Shown here: one piece after another, positions 1-5,797 of the stretch | Numbering within the stretch: the stretch's first letter is position 1 | How the letters are laid out: the number at the start of each line of letters is the position of its first letter | Assembly: GCA_964517215.1 (NCBI GenBank) | Contig: CAZFBR010000190.1 | Location: 1 to 6,865, forward strand | Direction of reading: 5' to 3' | DNA: 6,865 bases | Origin: CAZFBR01 sp035353495 [NCBI: uncultured bacterium] | Lineage (GTDB): Bacteria > DAOPZR01 | The notes under the pieces: model-generated | What the model was told of the DNA's origin: nothing | Seen by the model: the letters and a program-made list of their open reading frames with translations, nothing else | Database searches by the model: none | Program-made: the position numbers and the translations under genes

Positions 1-1
1 C

Positions 2-1750
2 TGTGCCGCGCTGCCGCCGGTATTCGTCCTCCTGTATCTTCGTCGCGTGTGCGGACTCTTCTCCGCCATCTTGCTCGCCCTTGCCGCCGCGGTCAATCTG
101 GTTCTGGTCGAACGTTCATTCGGCGCCACCATCTATCACGAACATGTTGCCCTCATTTTTGTGCTTGCCCAGATCCTGCTGACCATGCGCATCGTCACCG
201 GTCCGGCAAGCGCCCGCCGCTGCGCCGGCCCGGCGGCGATCATGCTCGGGGGGGCGCTGGTCGCCTGGAAAGCCGCCCGCTTCTGCCTGCTGCTGCAGCT
301 CGGCGCCCTGGCGGCATGGCTGTGGCTGGCCGCACCGCTGGCCCGCCTTCCCCGCCTGCGGCCGCTGTTCCGCTGGTCGCTCGCCGGGGCCGTTCTCGCC
401 GGGCTGGCCGTCGGACATCTGCGCAGTGACCATTTCCTCACGTCGCTGCCGGTCCTGCTGCTCACCGCCTTGACCCTGGCCTGTCTCCGGCAGCCGGCAT
501 CCCCCGGACGCTTTCGCCTGATCCTGGCGACCGCGCTCGGCGCAGCACTGGCACTCAGTGCCCTGCTCCCCGCGGCGGCGGAATTCGATCATGTCCGGGC
601 GGTCGTCGGTGCGCAGTTCCGCCACTGGTTCGTCAAGCCCGCCGATCCCGCCCTGCTCTCCCCCGCCGCGCGCCTCTACTGGGTGCCGCCGTACTGCTAT
701 CCTTCCTCACTGCGGTTCCTCAACGACTTGGCGCCGCTCACCCTTGCCGGACTGCTGTCGCTGCTGGTGCTGCGGCGACGGCGGGCCGCCCGCGCGGGTT
801 ATCCGCTGGTGCTGGCCCTGGCGGCAGCCAGCGCCTACTTCCTCTATTTTAAAATGGCCACCCTGTTTGTGCCGCTGGTGATTATTGTCATCGGTCATGG
901 CGCCGGCCTCCTGCGCCGGCAACACTGGCTGGTTCCCGCACTGGTGCTGCTGGTGCTGTTCGAGGGGTATCGCACCGTCATGCGCGGCGACGCCATCACC
1001 GTGCGTCTGCTTGCCGCCGCCGGGGCGCGGGCGGAAGCGGCCGCCCCCACCGGCAGCATCGCCGACCGCGACGAACTGATCGACTGGTGCCGCACCCAGG
1101 CGCCCCCCGACGCGGTATTCATCGCCCACTACGGCATCGGCCCGGCACTGCTCACCTACGCCGACCGGGCCATTGTCATGCACAGCTATTTTGAAGTGGC
1201 CGACGCCCGCACCCGCATCATCGACTTTGCCAACCGGCTGTTCGGCAGCGAGGATGATTTTACCGTCTGGGCCGACCGGTACAGCGCCACCCATCTGGTC
1301 TACAGCGCCGATATGGGGTTGGCGGACGACGGCGGCAGCTACCGCTATCTGGCCGACCGCATGACGCTGGCCGGCACCCCCGGCCTGCCGGCTGACGGCA
1401 CTTTCTGGCGCATCGCCGATTTTGCCGCCTGCTGCCATTTTTTCCCCGAGGCCCTGCGACACTGGCAGCTGGTCTGGCAGAATCACTATTACCGGGTCTT
1501 CCGCCGGGCCGCCGCACCGGCCACCACCGCCATGCTGCCCGATCGCCGGCCGGCTCTGTTTGATCCGGACCGCGCCCGCCGTTACGGGATGATTGCCACC
1601 CAGCCGCCGGCGGCATTCTTGCGCGACGCGATCGCGTACGACCGCGCGCAGCGCGCCGCAGCATTGCTGGCACTGCAGCCCGCCACCCGGGCGCAGGCGG
1701 AGTTTATCCTCCGGCAGGCAGCACAGCGTTTCCCGACGTTGAGCGACTGA
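2..1750 (+). CDS. GT-C-like multi-pass membrane glycosyltransferase, 5' end outside window
   Basis: The frame is open from the left edge, so the GTG at 47 is probably internal and the true start lies outside; at least 582 codons are visible. Counting from 47, about the first 320 residues are mainly hydrophobic segments separated by Arg-rich turns. Roughly nine further membrane spans are visible, with one external-looking loop near residues 205-230 (YWVPPYCYPSSLRF). From about residue 340 the protein is soluble. It contains HYGIGPALLTYADRAIV and HSYFE near 365-383, then a segment ending in ATHLVYSADMG. This arrangement resembles the extracytoplasmic C-terminal domains of GT-C enzymes (STT3/PMT-like), which transfer sugars from polyprenyl-phosphate carriers. 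The N-terminal catalytic acidic loop typical of GT-C enzymes is not in view, so activity cannot be judged. The gene ends in TGA at 1748-1750 and converges on the CgeB-like gene, overlapping it by 47 bases. The GT-C assignment is inferred from architecture; a polytopic membrane protein of unknown role is the alternative. Confidence 0.8.
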   Translation, partial: CAALPPVFVLLYLRRVCGLFSAILLALAAAVNLVLVERSFGATIYHEHVALIFVLAQILLTMRIVTGPASARRCAGPAAIMLGGALVAWKAARFCLLLQLGALAAWLWLAAPLARLPRLRPLFRWSLAGAVLAGLAVGHLRSDHFLTSLPVLLLTALTLACLRQPASPGRFRLILATALGAALALSALLPAAAEFDHVRAVVGAQFRHWFVKPADPALLSPAARLYWVPPYCYPSSLRFLNDLAPLTLAGLLSLLVLRRRRAARAGYPLVLALAAASAYFLYFKMATLFVPLVIIVIGHGAGLLRRQHWLVPALVLLVLFEGYRTVMRGDAITVRLLAAAGARAEAAAPTGSIADRDELIDWCRTQAPPDAVFIAHYGIGPALLTYADRAIVMHSYFEVADARTRIIDFANRLFGSEDDFTVWADRYSATHLVYSADMGLADDGGSYRYLADRMTLAGTPGLPADGTFWRIADFAACCHFFPEALRHWQLVWQNHYYRVFRRAAAPATTAMLPDRRPALFDPDRARRYGMIATQPPAAFLRDAIAYDRAQRAAALLALQPATRAQAEFILRQAAQRFPTLSD

Positions 1751-2981
1751 TTTTCGCCAGCAGCACCGACGCCGGGTTCACTGCCGCAAGACGGGCGAAA
1801 TAGCGTTCACCCGCAATCCGGTCGCCCGTCTGCCAGGCCGCCACGCCGCAATAAAACAGCAGGTGTTCCGGCCAGGGGAACGGCTCCCCGCCTTCATCGA
1901 GCACGCGCAGTTTCGTCCAGGCCGCCGGCCATGCGCCCCGTTCCAGTTCCTGGCGGGCGTCGCGATAGGCCGTGCGCCAGCGCAGGAATGCCGGCAGCTG
2001 CGCCGCCAGTTCCCGCACCCGCTGCGCATAGGTATGCCGGGCCCGCACCGCAGCACACCCGCGCCGGGCGATGGCAGCCCCCGCGTCGGGATGGTCAAGA
2101 AAGTACCGCACCAGCGCGGGCAGATCGTCCCCGTGATGCACCACCAGCTCACCCCCCGGCCGGAAATGCTCCGCCAGCACCGGCTGATCATCGGTGAGCA
2201 GCAGACACCCGGCGGAAAGCGCTTCAAATACCCGCATATTCAGCGAATCGCGGCCGTGGGTCTGGGTGATATTCACCGTCATGTAGGAGCGGTTGTAATA
2301 CCGGTTGACTTCACTGCGGTCATTCTGCGCGCCGTGATAGCGTCCGCATAATGCCGCGTTCTGCCGCCACAGATCAGATCCCGGCCCATAAATCTCAAGC
2401 CCGAGCGGCGCCAGCGGTTCAAGCTGCCGCACCCGGTCGGGGGTGGCAATCCCGACAAACGACAGCGGATGTTCGCGACCCGCCCCGACGGGTGCCGTGC
2501 AGTGGAAGACCGCGGGATTCACCGCCAGCGGCAAATACGAAACCGCGTGAAACCCGTCGCCGGGCAGCTGCGCCAGTGCCACCCGGTCCCAGCAGCAATA
2601 CCAGCAGTCGGGCCCGGTCATGCGTTCGTAGCGCGGATGCGTTCGCAGGCGCGCGGCATCCCAGTCGTAAAAATCAAAGAACAGGCTGACGGTCGGCAAG
2701 TCCAACCGGGAAAACAAATCACCCGTTCCGGGAAGCGGCGCGAACGCCTCCATGCCGTAAGCGATCAGCAGTTCCGGGGCAAAGGCCGTGATCTGTGCCT
2801 GCGCCGCCGCCAGCAGCGCCGTGCGGGCCGCATCGTCCGGTTCGCGCAGCAGCGGGCAGAAATCAATGGACAGCGTCGGGAAGCCGGCGGCGGCAAACGC
2901 GGTGGCAATATCCGCCATGATGAACCGCGCCGCCGAATGCTGCTGGACCACCAGCAGCAGGCGTGGCGGCGGAACCGTCAT
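1704..2981 (-). CDS. CgeB-like glycosyltransferase (GT-B fold, glycosyl transferases group 1 type)
   Basis: A 425-residue protein with no signal peptide, probably a cytoplasmic sugar transferase. The N-terminus (residues 6-40) begins with a Rossmann-like strand PRLLLVVQQHS and a helix. Residues 70-160 match the style of the CgeB/DUF3880 N-terminal domain, with LLIAYGMEAF, a VSLFFDFYDWD acidic stretch and YLPLAVNPAVF. Residues 171-325 look like the C-terminal Glyco_trans_1_2 domain: LSFVGIATPDR, then the signature LNMRVFEALSAGCLLLTDD (247-265), VRYFLDHPDAGAAIARRG and finally RHTYAQRV. About 100 residues follow (330-425) that look helical and TPR-like (WRTAYRDARQELERGAWPAAW, CGVAAWQTGDRIAGERYF). 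ATG 2979-2981 shares one base with the stop of the upstream gene (TGATG), which suggests translational coupling; no Shine-Dalgarno site is evident. The 3' end overlaps the convergent membrane protein gene. The donor and acceptor sugars are unknown. The family call is confident, the substrate is not. Confidence 0.87.
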   Translation of the reverse strand: MTVPPPRLLLVVQQHSAARFIMADIATAFAAAGFPTLSIDFCPLLREPDDAARTALLAAAQAQITAFAPELLIAYGMEAFAPLPGTGDLFSRLDLPTVSLFFDFYDWDAARLRTHPRYERMTGPDCWYCCWDRVALAQLPGDGFHAVSYLPLAVNPAVFHCTAPVGAGREHPLSFVGIATPDRVRQLEPLAPLGLEIYGPGSDLWRQNAALCGRYHGAQNDRSEVNRYYNRSYMTVNITQTHGRDSLNMRVFEALSAGCLLLTDDQPVLAEHFRPGGELVVHHGDDLPALVRYFLDHPDAGAAIARRGCAAVRARHTYAQRVRELAAQLPAFLRWRTAYRDARQELERGAWPAAWTKLRVLDEGGEPFPWPEHLLFYCGVAAWQTGDRIAGERYFARLAAVNPASVLLAKISRSTSGNAVLPAGG

Positions 2982-3625
2982 CAGGGGACGGGCTGTGCGC
3001 GGTCCGCCGCCGTTCCGCCATAGCGAAAACCGGCCGCCGCCACCATGCGCACGCCGATCGGATCGTCCGTCGTATCGTATTCCCAGACCATGGTATCGTG
3101 GCGGACCCGCGCCACAAAATTCGCCTCAAAAGCCACCGGTTCGCGCCGTCGCCACAGTTCAATACCGCGCGAGTCCTGATACTCGCAGACAAACCCGTTC
3201 AGCGGCCGTTGTAGCGCCGCTTGCAGCGCGGTATCACTGCTGAACTCGCGGACCAGCACCGCCATATGCGGGTTGCGCCCGGCAAAACCGGTCGCCCGCC
3301 GCAACCACGGCCGGCTGTCCGGTTCGTAATCATATGCCGCCACACGGCTCTCACCCGGCAGCGGATCCGGCACACTCTTTCCCTGCTGCAGTCGGTATAA
3401 CACCGTCTCGTAGCGCACAAACTCAACCGGCACTGTATCCCTCAGGCCGTAGGCAAGCACCGGATCGGGCGCCGGTGCCAGCAAGGCAGCTGGGAGCTCC
3501 TGTTCCTGCGCCCGCTGCTGACGCGCCACATACCAATGACGGACAAACCAGCCCGCCACCGCCAGTGTCAGCAGCAGCAGCAGCGCAAACGCCGCATGAT
3601 GCCTGCTTGCACCCGATCGGGTCAT
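2981..3625 (-). CDS. Single-pass membrane protein of unknown family
   Basis: A 214-residue protein I do not recognise. Residues 1-10 are short and basic (Arg and His), residues 11-29 form one strongly hydrophobic span (AAFALLLLLTLAVAGWFV), and the rest is hydrophilic. That predicts an N-terminal anchor with a periplasmic domain, or possibly an uncleaved signal. Residues 30-50 are Arg/Gln/Glu-rich and could be a short helical stalk. The domain from 55 to 205 has mixed strand-like sections (VEFVRYETVLYRL, HMAVLVREFSS, NGFVCEYQDSRGIELWRR, NFVARVRHDTMVWEYDTTDD). It has a single Cys near 147 and no catalytic signature I can name. Its ATG is 4 bases after the stop of the lipoprotein gene, with no good ribosome site of its own. 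Its stop overlaps the start of the CgeB-like gene by one base. Tight packing between a lipoprotein and a glycosyltransferase gene suggests an envelope-associated accessory role; this is inference from context only. Confidence 0.75.
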   Translation of the reverse strand: MTRSGASRHHAAFALLLLLTLAVAGWFVRHWYVARQQRAQEQELPAALLAPAPDPVLAYGLRDTVPVEFVRYETVLYRLQQGKSVPDPLPGESRVAAYDYEPDSRPWLRRATGFAGRNPHMAVLVREFSSDTALQAALQRPLNGFVCEYQDSRGIELWRRREPVAFEANFVARVRHDTMVWEYDTTDDPIGVRMVAAAGFRYGGTAADRAQPVP

Positions 3626-3629
3626 GATG

Positions 3630-4211
3630 CTACGGCGCGGTCTTCAGGGTGTTCGCCAGCTCGCGGCAAAGCACCATCGCCAGAAAAGACGGTTCGCGAT
3701 GCAGACGCTGGACATCGGTCCGGTTGTTCACCAGCGACTCGACTTTCGGATCGTCGGCATTAAACGTATCGCGCGCCTGCCACAACTGCTTGCCGGTCTC
3801 CACCGCCACCAGGCGCATGGAAATGCCCACCCGCCCCTTCTCATAGTCAGTGATCGTCCCCAGCAGCACACCCTGCGCGCCCAGCATCTGGCCAATGCGT
3901 GCCGCCGTGCTTTCGTCCAGCCGGTTGGGGTCAAAATCCTGTTCATTAAACAGTTCCTGCACGCGCAACCGTTCCACCAGATGGAATCGGCCCGTGCTGC
4001 CCAGCTGCAGGTTGGCCTGATCGGTCACCTCGTCACGGCCCGAGCCGCAATCGGCAACATCAACAAACGGCAGCACCGCCACCGTCCGACCCTGCAATTG
4101 GGCAAGATCGGGATCGATAAAGAAATTGGTCACCCGGTACGGCGTGCTGCTGCCGGTGGTCGCACAACCCGTCATAACTGCCAGCAGCAGCACAGCCAGA
4201 ATGTAACGCAT
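3630..4211 (-). CDS. Small lipoprotein with CsgG/LpoB-like domain
   Basis: A 193-residue protein starting at the ATG at 4209-4211. This start gives a classic lipoprotein signal: MRY, a hydrophobic core ILAVLLLAV, then lipobox MTGC with the acylated Cys at residue 16. Residue +2 is Ala, so by the E. coli rule it would be sorted to the outer membrane. An AAAGGAG site lies 6 bases upstream. A longer in-frame start at 4376 exists but would add a low-complexity Gly/Ala stretch antiparallel to, and inside, the end of the glycosyltransferase gene. The mature part resembles the CsgG/LpoB/GNA1162-type alpha-beta fold: RTVAVLPFVDV (42-52), GRFHLVERLRVQELFNEQ, then IGQMLGAQGVLLGTITDYEKGRVGISMRLVAVETGKQLW. 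Relatives act in curli export, activation of peptidoglycan synthases or unknown envelope tasks. It is shorter than CsgG proper (about 260-280 residues), and no curli genes are present, so secretion-pore function is unlikely. Exact role unknown. Confidence 0.85.
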   Translation of the reverse strand: MRYILAVLLLAVMTGCATTGSSTPYRVTNFFIDPDLAQLQGRTVAVLPFVDVADCGSGRDEVTDQANLQLGSTGRFHLVERLRVQELFNEQDFDPNRLDESTAARIGQMLGAQGVLLGTITDYEKGRVGISMRLVAVETGKQLWQARDTFNADDPKVESLVNNRTDVQRLHREPSFLAMVLCRELANTLKTAP

Positions 4212-4217
4212 GGCACA

Positions 4218-4224
4218 CTCCTTT
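4218..4224 (-). promoter_or_regulatory. Shine-Dalgarno site that fixes the lipoprotein start
   Basis: On the - strand the bases read AAAGGAG, six bases ahead of the ATG at 4209-4211. It is the strongest ribosome-binding site in the window and, with the signal peptide, decides for the shorter start over the one at 4376. Confidence 0.75.
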
Positions 4225-4240
4225 GCGGGCCGCAGCCCGC
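4225..4240 (-). other. GC hairpin directly upstream of the lipoprotein ribosome site
   Basis: A perfect six-base inverted repeat, GCGGGC and GCCCGC, separated by four bases. On the - strand it ends exactly where the AAAGGAG ribosome-binding site begins. It is not followed by a T tract, so it is not a standard intrinsic terminator. It could mark the end of the upstream cistron, stabilise the mRNA, or modulate access of ribosomes to the lipoprotein gene. The repeat is seen; the function is inferred. Confidence 0.4.
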
Positions 4241-4244
4241 GCAT

Positions 4245-4273
4245 AATATAGCTTAGACAGGCACCGGCAGCAA
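4245..4273 (-). promoter_or_regulatory. Candidate internal promoter ahead of the lipoprotein gene
   Basis: On the - strand, TTGCTG (4268-4273) and TATATT (4245-4250) are separated by 17 bases, the ideal spacing for a housekeeping sigma factor. The -10 element matches five of six consensus bases and sits in the only AT-rich patch of the intergenic space. The -35 matches only three of six and lies inside the end of the upstream glycosyltransferase gene. The predicted start of transcription would fall within the hairpin at 4225-4240. It could allow the last three genes to be expressed separately from the first two. The consensus used is that of E. coli and may not apply to this organism. Confidence 0.3.
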
Positions 4274-5797
4274 CGGGTTGCGGCACAACTGCCATGCCGC
4301 CAGCACCGCCAGCGCCAGCGGCAGCAGCACCAATCCCGCCAGCAGCGGCGACAGCCCGGTAAAGGGGAGGTAGCACCAGACGAAATCAGGCACGGGCAGC
4401 CAGAACCAGCTGTAGAGCGGGGTCAATCCTGACGGAATTGCGTAAACCACCGGTTCCGCCAGCACGGTGCCCGCCTGATAGCGCAACCAAACCAGTTCTG
4501 CGGACGGTGCGACCGGTTCCCGGCCCCGGCCCACCGCTACCGCCCACGGCCAGGCCCGGTCCGCCAGCAACCGCGCATGCCCAAGCACCGGCGACAGTTC
4601 CGGGCGAAAATGAACGTCATGCAGATAGCGCGGTCCCATGATCCGCTGCGCGGGCGGCACCTGCTCCCAGATCGCGGCATAATAGGCATTATGGTAAATC
4701 GCAACACCCGCCAGCTGCACCAGCAGAGACAGTCCCGCCAGCAATGCGGTTCCCCCCCACCGGCGCGGCCGCCAGGCCACCAGCGGCAGCGCCAACAGCG
4801 GCACCAGCGGCACCAGGTAGCGCGGCCCCCACGACTGCTCCCCCGCCCACGTCAGCCACCATCCGTAGAACAGCAAATTGGTCAGGCCGGCGGTGGCCAC
4901 CAGCCAGAACTCCGCACGATGCTCGCGGGAGAATGCGGGGAGGGCGGCCAGGGCAATGATCGCCAGCGGCCAGTAGACCAGCAAACCGCGTCCCGGACTG
5001 ACGGTCAATCCAGCCAGGCCCACCCACGGTTCGGCGGCAAAACCGAAATCCGGATTATGATGGTAGCCGCTGGCCAGCGGGGCGCCGAACCGCGCCGTAT
5101 TCAACGCCAGGCCCACCGCCGCCGCCGCCGCCAGCGGCACCAGCATGCGCCACCATGCCCGCCAGCGCTCGCGCCCGGCCAGCATCCCGGCATACACCAG
5201 CAGCGGCGGATAAAAGAGCACCGCCGCGAATTTCACCAGCGGTGCAACCGCCAGCAGGATGCCGCCGGCCAGCCAGCGGCGGGCGGCCAGCTGCCGGGCG
5301 GCCGCCAGCACCAGCAGCGCCAGCAGCGGTTCACTGAAAAAGGTCTTGCTGTAGGGGAGCAGCGGCGAGGCCAGTCCGACCGCCAGCGCCAGCAGCAGCG
5401 CCCGTCGTGCACCCGCCCCCAGCGCGCAGGCAAACCCGAACACCGTCACTCCGACCAGCGGCGTCAGCAGCTGATTGAACAGCGACACCGCCAGCTGCAC
5501 GAGATAGAGCCGAAACTGCGGCGCGGCGGCGCATGCCGCCAGCTCGCCCGCCCAGACCAGCGGCACAGCCAGCAGCGGCTGACCGGCGGGATACTGGCCG
5601 TACCACCGTCCGTCCGCTCCGGGACACAAACTCAGCGTCAGCCGTTCCTCGGGACTGGCGGCCAGGGCCAGCCCGCGGCCGTGCGCCAGCTGCCAGGCGG
5701 TGGCAAACATCGTCACTTCATCGGAAGAGTACAGGTGCCCGCCCGCGATGGTCAGGTAAACGCCCAGCAGCAGCAGGTACAGCCAGCGTGCCGTCAA
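4253..5797 (-). CDS. PMT/ArnT-like GT-C glycosyltransferase (polyprenyl-phosphate sugar donor)
   Basis: A 514-residue polytopic membrane protein of typical length for bacterial GT39/ArnT-like enzymes, which move sugars or sugar-like groups from polyprenyl-phosphate carriers to acceptors on the periplasmic face. The first span (residues 5-20) is followed by [20 protein letters not shown]. Its Asp26-Glu27 pair is in the place of the catalytic acidic motif of GT-C enzymes. Next come [14 protein letters not shown] (66-79) and SKTFFSEPL (150-158), a motif common in this family. Later come [36 protein letters not shown] (264-278), and [16 protein letters not shown] beginning near 323. The C-terminus has two more spans. 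The start is TTG (5795-5797), overlapping the previous stop as TTGA. The first downstream ATG, residue 30, would remove the first span and the DE motif, so TTG is preferred. The acceptor (lipid, protein or glycan) cannot be inferred. Confidence 0.88.
   Translation of the reverse strand: MTARWLYLLLLGVYLTIAGGHLYSSDEVTMFATAWQLAHGRGLALAASPEERLTLSLCPGADGRWYGQYPAGQPLLAVPLVWAGELAACAAAPQFRLYLVQLAVSLFNQLLTPLVGVTVFGFACALGAGARRALLLALAVGLASPLLPYSKTFFSEPLLALLVLAAARQLAARRWLAGGILLAVAPLVKFAAVLFYPPLLVYAGMLAGRERWRAWWRMLVPLAAAAAVGLALNTARFGAPLASGYHHNPDFGFAAEPWVGLAGLTVSPGRGLLVYWPLAIIALAALPAFSREHRAEFWLVATAGLTNLLFYGWWLTWAGEQSWGPRYLVPLVPLLALPLVAWRPRRWGGTALLAGLSLLVQLAGVAIYHNAYYAAIWEQVPPAQRIMGPRYLHDVHFRPELSPVLGHARLLADRAWPWAVAVGRGREPVAPSAELVWLRYQAGTVLAEPVVYAIPSGLTPLYSWFWLPVPDFVWCYLPFTGLSPLLAGLVLLPLALAVLAAWQLCRNPLLPVPV

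Noticed and set aside
707-1486. A 259-codon open frame on the - strand within the membrane protein gene
   Set aside because: Gly/Gln-rich composition, no motif and no ribosome site. The + strand frame has membrane spans and a recognisable soluble domain.
1698-1713. Small inverted repeat CGGAG/CTCCG around the stop of the CgeB-like gene, considered as a bidirectional terminator
   Set aside because: The stem is only five base pairs with a six-base loop and has no adjoining T tract in either direction; it is likely chance.
3569-3583. Run of five CAG triplets (CTG on the - strand), considered as a microsatellite
   Set aside because: It encodes the Leu run of the transmembrane span in the 214-residue protein and matches the strong CTG preference for Leu elsewhere in the window.
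3630-4211. Curli secretion channel CsgG as a definite call
   Set aside because: The protein is too short for CsgG, the transmembrane barrel segments are not evident, and no other curli gene is nearby. Only the fold-level resemblance is kept.
4212-4376. Longer in-frame start for the lipoprotein gene at 4376
   Set aside because: The extra residues are a Gly/Ala-rich stretch lying in the end of the upstream gene, and they would bury the lipoprotein signal. The ATG at 4211 has a strong ribosome site and an exact lipobox.
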